Source: Okapia johnstoni (taxonomy: Eukaryota; Chordata; Mammalia; Artiodactyla; Giraffidae). From it: a DNA stretch of 64,000 nucleotides. The stretch spans positions 72,832,385 through 72,896,384 of the forward strand of contig CM044315.1 in NCBI GenBank assembly GCA_024291935.2, read 5' to 3'. Position numbers and translations under genes: made by a program. Shown here in pieces: positions 13,032 to 24,225 of the stretch (position 1 is its first letter; every line of letters starts with the position of its first letter). Below the pieces are notes generated by a model. That model did not search any database. It was given only the letters and a program-made list of their open reading frames with translations, and was not told where the DNA came from.

Positions 13032-13262
13032 CTTTGTGCTGTGCTGTGCTTTGTTGCTCTGTCTTGTCCAACTCTTTGCGACCCCATGGTCTGTACCCTG
13101 CCAGGCTCCTCTGTCCATGGGGGTACTCCAGGCAAGTATACTGGAGTGGGTTGCCATGCCCTCCTTCAGGGGGTCTTCCCGACCCAGGAATCGAACCCAG
13201 GTCCCTTATGTCTCCTTCACTAGCAGGTGGGTTCTTTACCAGTAAGGCCATCTGGGAAGCCC
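13032..13262 (-). mobile_element. Bov-tA SINE (composite copy A, left member)
   Basis: The reversed body and head run from GTCCAACTCTTTGCGACCCC to the head complement TTCTTTACCAGTAAGGCCA and GGGAAGCCC. Together with the next two entries it forms a block repeated at 38308-38860. Confidence 0.9.
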
Positions 13263-13279
13263 TAGTAGCATATGGAGTC

Positions 13280-13384
13280 TTTTAGGAGCAGCATATGGGA
13301 TCTAATTTCCTAACCAGGAATTGAACCCTGGCCCCCTGCATTGGGAGCATGTAATCTTAACCACTGAACCACAAGTCCCTGCCT
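13280..13384 (-). mobile_element. CHR-2 SINE fragment (composite copy A, middle)
   Basis: GGAATTGAACCCTGGCCCCC, GCATGTAATCTTAACCACTG and ACAAGTCCC are the reversed head of a CHR-2 SINE. Its poly(A) side is missing here but is present in the 38-kb copy. Confidence 0.8.
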
Positions 13385-13414
13385 TGGGTTTTGGTTCTAT
13401 GTATTTTATTGTGT

Positions 13415-13588
13415 GTGGGTGCTAAGTCGCTTTAGTCATGTCTGACTCTTTGCAATGCTATGGACTGTGGCCTGCCAGGCTTCTCTGTCCATGGGATTCT
13501 CCAGGCAAGAATACTGGAGTGGGTTGCTATGCCTTCCTCCAAGGTATCTTCTCAATCCAAAGATCGAACCCAGGACTCCTATGTCTAA
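13415..13588 (-). mobile_element. Bov-tA SINE, truncated (composite copy A, right member)
   Basis: GCTAAGTCGCTTTAGTCATG, TGGACTGTGGCCTGCCAGG and ATACTGGAGTGGGTTGC, ending at CCTATGTCT. The tRNA head is missing, unlike the partner at 38685-38897. Confidence 0.88.
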
Positions 13589-14200
13589 CCACATTTGCTT
13601 TATTCTGTCTTTCTTCTGTGCATACGTGCTCCTATTCTCACTCTTTTTTCTATCTCTACAGAGAGATAGATATAAATATATTTAAATAAAGTATTATAAT
13701 TATTTTCTGATCCATTTATTTCTAAATATTTTAAGTGTATTTCCCAAAAATAGTACAGATATCACAATACAATTATCAAAATCAGAAAATATTGATAGAA
13801 CACTGTGACTTCATCTATGACTCTATTCAAATTTTGCCAATTGTCCCATTAGTATTCTTTATAGAAAAATAAAATAATTTTTTTCTGGCCCAGGATTCAG
13901 TGCAGGATCACACGTTATAATTAGTGTCAAATTTTTAATATTCTTTCATCTGGAACTATTATCAGTCCTTGTTTTTTATGACCTTGATATTTTTACAGAA
14001 TATGTGCCATTTATTTTGTAAAATATCCCTCAATTTTAGCTTTCTATTTCTTCTTGATTAGATTCAGGTTATGCATTTTTGGCAGGAGTACTACAGAATT
14101 GATTTTGTGTCCTCAATGCATCATATCAGAAGTCATATGCTAACTGTACATCCCATCACTGGTAGTAATAACAGTTTTGTTCACTTACTACCTTACCCTC

Positions 14201-15215
14201 CTAAGAAATCTATATACAGGTAAAGAAGCAACAGTGAGAACCAGACATGGAACAACAGACTGGTTCAAAACTGGGAAAGGAGTACGTTAAGACTATATTG
14301 TCACCCTGCTTACTTAACTTATAGGCAGAGTACATCATGTGAAATGCTATGCTGGATGAAGCACAAGCTGGAATCAAGATTTCAGGGAGAAATATCAATA
14401 ACCTCAGATATGCAGATGATACCACCCTTATGGCAGAAAGCGAAGAGGAACTGAAGCGCCTCTTGATGAAAGTGAAAGGAGAGTGAAAACGCTGGCTTAA
14501 AACTCAACACTCAAAAAAAAAAAAAAAAAACTCAACACTCAAAAAACAAAGATCATGGCATCTGGTCCCATCACTTCATGACAAATAGATGGGGAAACAA
14601 TGGAAACAGTGACAGACTTTATTTTCTTGGGCTCCAAAATCACTGCAGAGAGTGACTGCAGCCATGAAATTAAAAGACACTTGTTCCTCGGAAGAAAAGC
14701 TATGACCAACCTAGATAGCATATTAAAAAGCAGAGACATTACTTTGCTGACAAAGGTCTATCTAGTTAATGCTATGGTTTTTCCAGTAGTCATGTATGGA
14801 TGTGTGAGTTGGACCATAAAGAAAGCTGAGCACCGAAGAATTGATGCTTTTGAACTGTGGTGTTGGAGACGACTCTTGAGAGTCCCTTGGAAAGCAAGGA
14901 GATCAAACCAGTCCATCCTAAAGGAAATCAATCCTGAATATTCATTGGAAGGACTAATGCTGAAGCTGAAGCTCCAATACTTTGGCCACCTGATTCGAAG
15001 AACTGACTCATTGGGAAAGACCCTGGTGTTGGGAAAGATTGAAGGCAGGAGGAGAAAGGGACAACAGAGGATGAGATGGTTGGATAGCATCACCGACTCG
15101 ATGGACATGAGTTTGAGCAAGCTTGGGAGTTGGTGATGGACAGGGAAGCCTGGCATGCTGCAGTCCAGGGGGTTTCAAAGAGTCATCAGACACAACTGAG
15201 CAACTGAACTGATGA
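14201..15215 (+). mobile_element. BovB LINE 3' third
   Basis: Runs from just after the RT QEATVRT-equivalent (14226) through the palm (NINNLRYADDTT at about 14392-14430) and FIFLGSKIT to the C-terminus. One 178-codon frame (14600-15136) is intact. An 18-base A-run with flanking duplication breaks the frame at 14513-14530. It sits inside the old L1. Confidence 0.92.
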
Positions 15216-15460
15216 CTAATGATGATCGCCTGATTGATTAAGATGGTATCTGCCAGGTTTATCCAGTGTCAGTAACTATTTTGCTCTTTGTAATTAATAA
15301 ATATCTTTTAGAGAGATTACAAATTTTAACATGTGTTGATAACGCTTGCTTGAAACAGTTATTAATTTAATCGTTGCCAAATTTCTAATTCCATCATTAT
15401 CATTCCTAATACATTTTTTTATTTGCCTCCCTATGCTATGGGTGAGCTTTTTGCTTGTCC
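15216..15460 (-). mobile_element. Old L1 3' region, continuation
   Basis: Resumes the antisense L1M text cut at 14200 (GGTATCTGCCAGGTTTATCC, TTGTAATTAATAAATATC). Confidence 0.6.
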
Positions 15461-15858
15461 CCCGTTTATCAATCAACTTATTGATTTATATCAGAATAAA
15501 CTCATCAGTTTTTATTTTACTCTATGAATTTGATAATCATTACCTTCATTATTTATTTTGATGGAAAAATTGTTTCAGATTTGGTTGGCTTCTGTGTTCG
15601 TTTATCATTTTTCCATCGTCTTCTAAGCATTTACTTTACTTTCTGGTACTATATCCCAGGCTGGCCTTGTGCTTTCCTAGTCCCAGCCCTGGAAACACCT
15701 ATTTCCTCTAAAAGCCTTAGTTCCATTTAGTAAAGGAAGGTATTTAGAAATTAAGATCTAGGTGGTAGGTGTGCTCACTGCCACTATGATGCCATTGCTT
15801 CTAGACTCTCTCAGTAAGTAGAGCTAGAGAACACACACACACACTCCACTTTTACTTG
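15461..15858. other. No gene; short AC run before the tandem array
   Basis: Unassigned sequence ending in an AC microsatellite (about 15830-15844). Nothing coding was recognised. Confidence 0.5.
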
Positions 15859-16387
15859 AACCTCAAATAACACAGTTGATGTTTTGGGGGTTATACAATT
15901 GGTATTCACAATTGGTATATGGGGTTTTTTACTTGAATTGTTTACAAGAACAGATTAACTCTGATATTCAGACTTGGGAATTACCAATTGTGTTACCTCA
16001 AGTAACACAATTGATGTTTTGGGGGTTATACAATTGGTATACACAATTGGTATATGGGGTTTTTTACTTGAGTTGTTTACAAGAACAGATTAACTCTGAT
16101 ATTCAGACTTGGGAATTACCAACTGTGTTACCTCAAGTAACACAATTGATGTTTTGGGGGTTATACAATTGGTATACACAATTGGTATATGGGGTTTTTT
16201 ACTTGAATTGTTTACAAGAACAGATTAACTCTGATATTCAGACTTGGGAATTACCAATTGTGTTACCTCAAGTAACACAATTGATGTTTTGGGGGTTATA
16301 CAATTGGTATACACAATTGGTATATGGGGTTTTTTACTTGAATTGTTTACAAGAACAGATTAACTCTGATATTCAGACTTGGGAATT
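15859..16387 (+). repeat. 135-bp tandem array, about 3.9 near-identical units
   Basis: The anchor GATGTTTTGGGGG recurs at 15878, 16013, 16148 and 16283, exactly 135 bp apart. Units differ by only a few substitutions. Because 135 is divisible by three, one frame (15876-16415, 179 codons) stays open as a 45-residue repeat (MFWGLYNWYTQLVYGVFY...). Each unit junction carries the perfect inverted repeat CAATTGTGTTAC / GTAACACAATTG with a 5-base loop (15985-15996 and 16002-16013). Within units ACAATTGGTAT also recurs. I do not recognise the family. Confidence 0.95.
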
Positions 16388-16787
16388 TGGCAGTCATTTT
16401 CTAAATAATGGCTGAAGTGAGCTTGTCACTTCAAGGAAAGGAACTAACAGTATTTGTTGCCAAGGATAAAATTCAAGCTTTCCACTAACATAAACTTGAC
16501 AGCTTCCCAAACTTTTCTGAAGAGATGGGTGATTATTAACAAATGTTGTGGAGTGGTTTTTTTTATTGTGTAATGAAATAAGTCAACATTTGGAAGGTCT
16601 ACATAACTCAGCATACTAGTATTTTTTTTCAGATGACCAATGCATGATGTTACAAATACGTATGTGGGTAAAATATCCCTTTAAAGTGTAATATAGACCT
16701 AAAGATTTTAATGGAAACGAATGCAAAAAATTAATTGATATGGTTTCAGATTCCATATTGTAGCTAACCATTAAGAAATTAGTGCTT
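16388..16787. other. No gene seen
   Basis: AT-rich flank of the tandem array without recognised features. Confidence 0.5.
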
Positions 16788-16944
16788 GTCGGGACTTCGC
16801 TGGTGGTCCAGTGGCTAAGACTTCAGGTTCCCAATGCAGAGGGCCCAGGTTTGATCCCTGGTCAGGGAACCAGATCCCACATGCTACAACTAAAAGATCC
16901 TACATACCGCAACTAAGACGTGGTACAACCAAATAAAAACTATA
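16788..16944 (+). mobile_element. CHR-2 SINE
   Basis: GGGACTTCGCTGGTGGTCCA, TTTGATCCCTGGTCAGGGAA, then the extended body (CCACATGCTACAACTAAAAG, CGCAACTAAGACGTGG) and an AAATAAAAA tail. Confidence 0.9.
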
Positions 16945-16949
16945 CATAT

Positions 16950-17232
16950 ATATATGCTGCTGCTGCTAAGTCGCTTCAGTCGTGTCCAACTCCGTGCGAC
17001 CCCATAGACGGCAGCCCACCAGGCTCTGCCATCCCTGGGATTCTCTCCAGGCAAGAACACTGGAGTGGGTTGCCATTTCCTTCTCCAATGCATGAAAGTG
17101 AAAAGTGAAAGTGAATTGGCTCAGTCATGTCCGACTCGTCACGACCCCATGGACTGCAGCCTGCCAGGCTCCTCCGTCCATGGGATTTTCCAGGCAAGAA
17201 TACTGGAGTGGGGTGCCATTGCCTTCTCCGAT
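16950..17232 (-). mobile_element. BOV-A2 dimeric SINE
   Basis: Two reversed Bov-A monomers in tandem. Each has the GACCCCAT...GGCAGCC and CAGGCAAGAA(C/T)ACTGGAGTGG signatures, and they are joined by a GTGAAAAGTGAAAGTGAA linker at about 17098-17115. Confidence 0.92.
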
Positions 17233-17277
17233 ACATATATATATAAGTATATATAAATATTTTTTTCTTCACATGAA

Positions 17278-17493
17278 TGGGCTTCCCTGGTGATTAGATG
17301 ATGAAGAACCTGCCTGCAATGCAGGGGACCCAGGTTCAATCGCTGGGTTGGGAGGGTCCCCTGGAGAAGGGAATGGTTATCCACTCTAGTATTCTTGCCT
17401 AGAGAATTCTATGGACAGAGGAGCCTGGTGGGCTACAGTCCATGGGCTCCCGAAGAATCGGACACAACTGAGCGACTAACACTTTCACTTTTC
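17278..17493 (+). mobile_element. Bov-tA SINE
   Basis: GGGCTTCCCTGGTGATTAGA, CCTGCCTGCAATGCAGGGGA, TCCATGGGCTCCCGAAGAAT and GACACAACTGAGCGACTAAC, followed by a CACTTTTCA end. Confidence 0.92.
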
Positions 17494-17546
17494 ATACATA
17501 TATATGTATATGTGTGTGTATATATATATATATGTATATATTATAT
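17494..17546. repeat. TA/TG microsatellite
   Basis: Alternating TA with TGTGTG interruptions directly after the SINE tail. Probably grew from that tail. Confidence 0.85.
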
Positions 17547-18344
17547 AAAAGAAATTACCACTTGTCAAGTTTTAAAGTAGTATCAAAGAAAATATCCACT
17601 ATTATCTGAAATGACTGTTAAAGTACTCCTGACTTTTCTATGTGTCCTTTAAGAACAGATTTTCTTCACATACATCAACTAAACATATCCCAAGAGATTG
17701 AGTGCAGAAGTAGATATGATAATCCAGCCGTCTTCTAATTGACTGACTTTAAAGAGATTTAAAGGGAATTCCCTGACAGTCTAGTGGTTAGGACTCTGAG
17801 CTTCCACTGCAGGGGGATGGGTACTCTGGTTGGGGTCAGAGGTGGAATTTACAAAAATGTAAATAATGCCAGTTTTCATAATATATTTTTGTTGTGAAAA
17901 GTACAATTCTTTTTTCATTAAAGTAAGTTGCTTGTGTTAACATACAATGAGTTCACTGTTATTTTAAATAAATGAATAATTCTTTAAATTATTTTCTCAG
18001 TTTTAATTTGTAAGATGATAAATACTAATAGGTATCCACACAGACAAAAGATTTCTGCAGTCTTCCATAATTTATAAGGGAGTAAAGGGGGCCTCTTACC
18101 AAAATGTTTGAGAACCATGTCTATAATTTATTCTTCCATAGTTTCACTTTATCCTACATGTAAGTACACTTTCTCCTACATGTAAGTAGTTATGTTGTTT
18201 CCAGTATTTTGCATTACAAACAATGTTACAACAAATAATTTGTTCATCTATGTTTTTATAATGTTGTAGATGTATCTTTAGGGGAAATTCTTGGAAGAAT
18301 TGATATTTCTGGGTCAAGAGATAAATGCACATGTAGTTTTATTA
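17547..18344. other. No gene; CHR-2 head fragment and old repeat text
   Basis: A short CHR-2 plus-strand fragment at about 17768-17826 (GAATTCCCTGACAGTCTAGT, GGTTAGGACTCTGAGC). The rest reads like worn LINE/LTR sequence (for example GTTTGAGAACCATG near 18103) that I cannot assign. Confidence 0.5.
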
Positions 18345-18806
18345 GATAGCACCTATTACTCAACCATGAAAACTGTGCAATTTACAGAGATGTGGATGGA
18401 CCTGGAAACTGCCATACAAAGTTAAGTAAGTCAGAAAGATTAAAACAAATATTGTTTAATATTGCTTACATGTGGAATCTAGACAAATGATACAAGTGAA
18501 CTTATTTGCAAAGCAGAAATAAAGACAGACACAGAGAAAGGACATATGGATACGGGGATGGGGTGCGGAAGTGGGATGAATTGGGAGATTGGAACTGACA
18601 TATATACACTACTGTGTATAAAATAGAAAACTAATGAGTCTATTTTATAACACAGGGAACTCAATCCTCTGTGGTTACCTAAATGTAAAGGGAATCCATA
18701 AAAGAGGATGTATGTGTACATTTAGCTGATTCATATTGTTGTCCAGCAGAAACTATCACAACAATGTAAAGCAACTATACGTCAATAAAAAATAATTTGA
18801 AAAAAA
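18345..18806 (+). mobile_element. Ruminant L1 3' end
   Basis: Typical 3' UTR text: ATGTGGAATCTAGACAAATG, GATGAATTGGGAGATTGG, ACTACTGTGTATAAAATAGA, AACACAGGGAACTCAATCC and GTAAAGCAACTATACGTCAA, then AATAAAAAATAA and A-rich DNA. No ORF2 coding body is included. Confidence 0.85.
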
Positions 18807-18875
18807 GATAGCACCAAATTACCCTACCAAGGGGTTGTGCCTCAGTGCTACCAGTGTCTGTCTCCCCTACCAATG

Positions 18876-19081
18876 TTGCATTTGTACTCAGTCATGTCCA
18901 TCTCTCTGCAACCCCATGGACTGTAGCCTGCCAGGCTCTTCTGTCCATGGGATTCTCCAGGCAAGAATACTGGAGTGGGTTGCCATTCCCTTCTCCAGGG
19001 GATCTTTCCAACACAGGGATCAAACCCACATCTCTTGCATTGGCAGGCAGATTCTTAACCACTGAGCCACTAGGGAACCCC
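18876..19081 (-). mobile_element. Bov-tA SINE
   Basis: Reversed full element from CAGTCATGTCCATCTCTCTG to TTCTTAACCACTGAGCCACT and GGGAACCCC. Confidence 0.92.
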
Positions 19082-19207
19082 ACCAACACATGTATTTTTC
19101 TGTCAAATCTGATACAGTAAGAGATTACAATAAATAACACTTTAAATGATCTGTTGTACAAAAAGCTTTGGAACAAGACAGATCTGGGTTCAAATCCTGA
19201 GTAAAGG

Positions 19208-19840
19208 GAAAAAGTGGAAACAGTGACAGGTTTTATTTTCTTGGGCTCCAAAATCACTGTGGTTGGTGCCTGCAGCCATAAAATTAAAAGACGCTTGCTC
19301 CTTGAAAGGAAAGCTATGACAAACCTAGAGAGCATATTAAAAAGCAGAGACATTACTTTGCCAACAAAGATCCATATAGTCAAAAGCTTTTTCTGTATTT
19401 ATGTACAAATCAGAGAGTTGGACCAAAAGAAGGCTGAGCACCAAAGAATTGATGCTTTTGAATTGTGGTGTTGGAGAAGACTCTCGAGAGTCCCTTGGAT
19501 TGCAAGGAGATCAAACCAGTAATCTTAAAGGAAATCAACCCTGAATATTCATTGGAAAGATCGATGTTGAAGCTGAAGCTCCAATACTTTGGCCACCTGA
19601 TGTGAAGAGCCAACTCATTGGAAAAAAAACCCTGATGCTGGGAAAGATTGAAGGCAAAAGGAGAAGAGGGTGGCAGAGAATGAGACAGTTAGTAGCATCA
19701 CTGACTCAATGGACATGAGTTTGAGCAAACTCTGGGGTAGTGAAAGATAGGGAAGCCTGGTGTGCTGCAGTCCATGAGTGGCAAAGAGTCAGACACAACT
19801 TAGAGACTGAACAACAACAACAATGAACAGAGGACCATTG
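19208..19840 (+). mobile_element. BovB LINE 3' fragment
   Basis: Starts in the VTGFIFLGSKIT segment and runs to the element end (AGAGTCAGACACAACTTAGA, then CTGAACAACAACAACAATG). Frameshifts and a replaced VVMYG segment (about 19390) show it is dead. Confidence 0.9.
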
Positions 19841-20812
19841 TTTTCATCAATAAAATGAGGCTAATGTCTGCTATATTTGCAAGGATTGGCATATAGTAGG
19901 TACTCATTTATGGTAACTGATGTTATTATCTGAGTCTCTCTGGGCAGGTGTGAGTTGTGGTTAGAGTTGACCAGCCCAGTTACCCTGGATTCCTTGGAAT
20001 ATCCTAATTCTTTGGATATTCCAATTCCTTGGAATATCCTAAATGGAACTGCAGGGGGTGTTGACAAGAATATTCAGGGTTGAAAGTCTTAAGAGTGACC
20101 TGGGGGCAAGAAGAGAATAGGTCACCTAAATCAGAAAAGAGGGCTAGAAACAGATCCTAAAATCTAGGGTACAGAGCCAGGAGTCTAGGCAGTGAGAGCA
20201 TAGAACAATTCATTAATTCATTCAGTTGATCAGATATTTATTGAACACTTCTATGTATGAGATACTATGTTCTATGGTAAACAAGATATTATCTCTGCCC
20301 TTAAGTTGAGACTATTGGTGGAGGCAGATGAGAAAATAGGCAATTAGAATTTTAGGGGGTAAGCACAGTGTGTTATATAGGAACAAAAATTAGGGCATCT
20401 TACTTAAACTTAGGGGTTGGGCAAGATTTTTTTAGGGGAAATGGTACCTAAATGGAGACATCAAGAATGGCTAGAACTTAGCTAGGTAAATTGGGTGGAG
20501 GGGCACGAAGTGGGTAGTTAGGGAAAGTGTGCTCTAGGCAACAGGAATAGAATGTGTGACAAGCTAGGGGCAAGAGAAAATGTATGTCTGAAGAACTAAG
20601 AGACGTTTTCTCTGAGGCAGAGTGGACAGGGTTGGGGAGGAATGACAGCCAGGGCAGAAGCAAAGTCAGGAAAGGCTTTATAATCAATATCAAGGACTCT
20701 GCATTTAACTTTATGGGTGAGGGAAAGCCATTAGAGCTTTTAAGCTGGTCAGTGGGATTAGTAGGTCTGATTTTACAGAAGATCACTCTATCCACTGTGT
20801 AGAAAATAGATT
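19841..20812. other. No gene; MIR and L2-like relics
   Basis: MIR plus-strand tail at about 19841-19925 (AAAATGAGGCTAATG, GGCATATAGTAGGTACTC). A long L2-like stretch from about 20205 (GATATTTATTGAACACTTCT) continues past 20770 (GATCACTCTATCCACTGTGT). A compact direct and inverted repeat lies at 19989-20042. Confidence 0.5.
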
Positions 20813-21110
20813 AGAGACTTCCCCGGTGGTCCAGTGGTTAAGAATTCACCAGCCAATGCAGGAGACGGGCTTGATCCCTGGTCCAGGAAGTTTCCACATG
20901 CCACAGGGCAGCTAAGCTCGTGCATCACAGCTGCAGAGCTTGAGCACCCTAGAGCCCGTGCTCTACAACAAGAGAAGCCACTGCAGTGAGAAGCCCATGC
21001 ACTGCAACTAGAGAGTAGCCCCTGCTTGCTGCAACTGGAGAAAACCTGTGGGCAGCAACGAAGACCCAGCATATCCCCAAAATAAATATTGAAGTAAATA
21101 AAAAGAAAAT
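20813..21110 (+). mobile_element. CHR-2A-type SINE (long form)
   Basis: GACTTCCCCGGTGGTCCAGT head, then the long body (GCACCCTAGAGCCCGTGCTC, AGAAGCCCATGCACTGCAAC, AGAGAGTAGCCCCTGCTTGC) and an AAATAAA-rich tail. It is inserted into the L2-like relic, which continues on both sides. Confidence 0.9.
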
Positions 21111-22589
21111 AGATTAGAGGACACAAATTTGGAGACATAGAAGTCATTTAAAAGTGTCTATTGCAATAACCTAGGCAAAATCGATGGTGACCTGAATTAA
21201 GGTAGAGTAGGGAGAATGGAGATTTCACAAGGCAAAATGATCAAACTCATGATCGGATTGGTGTGTGAAAAAGAGGGAGAAGTCAATGGTGACTCAGATT
21301 TCTGGCTTAGGCAACTGGGTGGTCGGTCTATGGCTATCAGACTGGGTGACAACCATGGGGAAATAGCAGGCTTGAGAGAAAAAAATGATGACTGCTGTTT
21401 CAAAATGTTGACAAATTAAGAAACTGAGGTTACTTGTTTCAGGTGACTGTAAGTGGCAGAGCTAAGATTCCAAGTCTGGTCCATCTGACTACAATGTTCC
21501 TTGTTGCTTCAGCACCACCACATCTCCTCCCACACTCAGAGTGGGAATGTGCACCAATCACCAGGGAGTGGAAAACCACTGGAAACATTTATAATGTGAG
21601 TGAAATATCTTCCTGTGAGTCAAATTTGACTGAATAACAAAACAAGAGGGTGTTTCCATAAGCATAATTATTAACCCTCTGCCTGTGATGACTCACATTG
21701 CCGTTCTCTGGTCCTAGAAAGAAAGTATGGAGATACATTTGAGATTGGGGAATGTTTATTATGGGTTTTTCATAAGAATTACATATGAGGCAACATGGCA
21801 AGTATGCACAGTGGAAAGATCCTGGGTTAGAGACTGGACACCTGGGTTCTAATGACGTAAACATGGACTGGACTGAAGAAGAAAATTGTTATTTTGGCCT
21901 TTGAATCTCTGGGCCTTACCTCAGGGTGTCCAGTTCAATCAGGGCTGCTTCAGCATACCAGCCTATTCCATACTACTGGCCATGTACAGAGATAGTATCG
22001 TATAGTGAAAAGAGCCTGCACTTTGGAGTTGGCAGATCCGAGTTTAAATCACAGTTCCACTGACTTCAGGCTATTTGACTGAAGGTAGCCACTTATTCTG
22101 AGTCTTGTTTTACTCATTTGTATGGTGTGGTTGAAAGCGTCATCAAGAAAGAGCCAAGTATATGGTAAGCACTCAAGGTAAATTATCTTCCCTTGTCTTT
22201 TCTCATCTTTTGAACCTCAAACACTGTTTCTTATCTCTATCAGCTCCAGAAGAGAGTTAATAGTTTCTTTATACCCCTTCCTATTCTTTCCAATGTACAT
22301 GTATCCTCTCACTGTCAGAAAATCAAATAAACAAAAGATGTTTTGGAGCAGAGTAGGCCAGCCAAGTAGTCAGTATCCATTATAGCCTGATGACTCACAA
22401 GGTTTATTTTATTTGAGAAGGCTACACCCCAGTTGTGCATATGAGCGAATAACGTGTGTGTATTCTCATATGAATTCACCTCAGTCCTACAAACACTGAT
22501 TTTTAACTATGATCCAGACACTATAGGGATACAGAGTTGGAAAAAAAGAACATTTTGCTTAGTTTTGAGTGTATTTATATGTGTGTATT
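21111..22589. other. No gene; L2-like and MIR relics
   Basis: L2-like continuation 21111-21400 (CTATTGCAATAACCTAGGCA, TTCTGGCTTAGGCAACTGGG). MIR minus at about 21420-21520 (GTGGCAGAGCTAAGATTCCA). MIR plus at about 21999-22185 (GGCAGATCCGAGTTTAAATC). No gene. Confidence 0.5.
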
Positions 22590-22800
22590 GGGCTTCCCTG
22601 GTGGCTCAGTCAGTTAAGAATCTGCCTGCAGTATAGGAGAGCCAGGTTCCATCCCTGCAATGGGAAGATCCCCTGGAGAAGGAAATGGCAGCCCCCTCCA
22701 GTATTCTTGCCTGGAGAATTCCATGGACAGAGGAGCCTGGCAGGCTACAGTCCATGGGGTTGCAAAGAGTTGGAAACTGAGCAACTAAACCATACCACAC
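22590..22800 (+). mobile_element. Bov-tA SINE
   Basis: GGGCTTCCCTGGTGGCTCAG, AAGATCCCCTGGAGAAGGAA and CCATGGGGTTGCAAAGAGTT, with a short simple tail. Confidence 0.93.
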
Positions 22801-23904
22801 CATATGTATGTGTTTTGGCTGAGGAAAGGAAGAATTAGATTCATAGAGCTGAGGAATATATAAGATGAAAACAGTGATGGGGTGGAGCCAGCTTTATTGG
22901 CTCATGAGAACCAATTGTTAAATTTTAAGAAAATTTGTGAGCTAGTTGTTAAATGTGGCCATTTTGAAAAGTTATATAAACATTATTTTAGAGTAATCCA
23001 TACAGGCAGCTTGCTTTGCAAAGTTCTGAAATGTGCAAATTTTAGTTCCCACAGTTTAGTTAAATAACATCAGTCCAACAAGACAGTTCACATTTCATTT
23101 ATCACAGTATATTAACTGCAAGTAATTGCACGAAGTACAGACTTTGCTGCTGTCTCTTCGGTTCACAAATCACTGTATAAATAACAGATGCACTTTATGA
23201 CTTGTGATCAATCACATCACTTCTTTCAAAGTGTCAGGAATTGATCACTGTACAGCCATTGTTATTCAGTTCTTACACAGACAATAAAGTGTGTATTGTG
23301 TTGCCTCTTCTTTTACTAATGACAAAACCCACATGACATTTTACAGAAATCAATAATCAAAAAAACAGAAATTAATAATCAAGGGAATTAACCAAAAAAA
23401 AAAAAAAAATGAAGCAAGGTAACAAAAAATGGTAAGACTGAAAGTGAAACTTTAATTGAACATAAATGGAATTATAGAAGAAATAGTTGAGCATGGAAAT
23501 ATTGATACTTCTTTCATTTGCAAAGCACTAGATGTGTGTGTCCCCAGGGAAACTTAGTGAAGGCAAACTTATTGATATCACTGAGGAAGTGGTTGTGAGG
23601 CAAAGACTGAAGGGGTCTTAGAGAAAGTAACCCTGGCAAAAAACTTCACTTTAAAAAGTTTAGAGATCCTTTACAATGTTGAAAGTACAAAGAATGAAAT
23701 GTTGAAAGTGGATCCAAACTTATAAAGAAGTAGGACCACATTCTACTTAGAGAAAAGTTGCTCACTCATATTTTAAGATATAAAACAGGAAGGCAAGCAC
23801 TGTTTAAATTACTCTTAATAATTTTTTACAAAGGAACAAAATACTTTAATGCTCAATGTTTTGAATGGTTTAAATTATAATGTGCTATACCACTCAACAA
23901 AGAA
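22801..23904. other. No gene seen
   Basis: AT-rich unique sequence with an A-run at about 23394-23409. No repeat family or frame was recognised. Confidence 0.5.
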
Positions 23905-24225
23905 AGAATAGCCTTTGAACATACGGTGCTGGGACAACTAGATATCCACATGCAAAGGAATGAAGTCAAACCCTATCTCACATCATATACAAAATGAACT
24001 CAAAATGGAACAATGACCTATATGTAAAACCTTAAACTATGAAACTCTTAGAAGCAAACACAGATGTAAATCTTTGTGACCTTGTATATTTAAGACATCA
24101 CCCCCTGATTCAAAGTCACAAAGATTTACATCTATGACTGAGTGACTAACACTTCGTAAATATAACACCAAAAGTATAAGCTGTCAAAGGAAAAAAAATA
24201 GATAAATTGGACTTCATCCAGCACA
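23905..24225 (+). mobile_element. L1 ORF2 C-terminal fragment with an internal hairpin insertion
   Basis: Translates in pieces to the conserved L1 tail (GQLDIHMQRNEVKPYLTS, broken by stops). A segment at 24062-24133 holds a perfect 19-bp inverted repeat, followed by a short Bov-A-like end (ACTGAGTGACTAACACTT). Confidence 0.75.

Larger units (their letters stand above)
12945..14200 (-). mobile_element. Old L1 (L1M-type) 3' region, split by SINEs
   Basis: Antisense L1M 3'-UTR-like text (TTGAAATAATTTCATATTTAAAG at the left; later CAGGATCACACGTTATAATT, TCAGGTTATGCATTTTTGGC). It is interrupted by a SINE composite at 13032-13588 and by a BovB from 14201. The same element resumes at 15216 (TCTGCCAGGTTTATCCAGTG, CTTTGTAATTAATAA). 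Confidence 0.65.

Noticed and set aside
15876..16415. 179-codon repeat protein as a real gene
   Set aside because: Openness follows from a stop-free 135-bp unit copied about four times. No promoter, splice or homology evidence.
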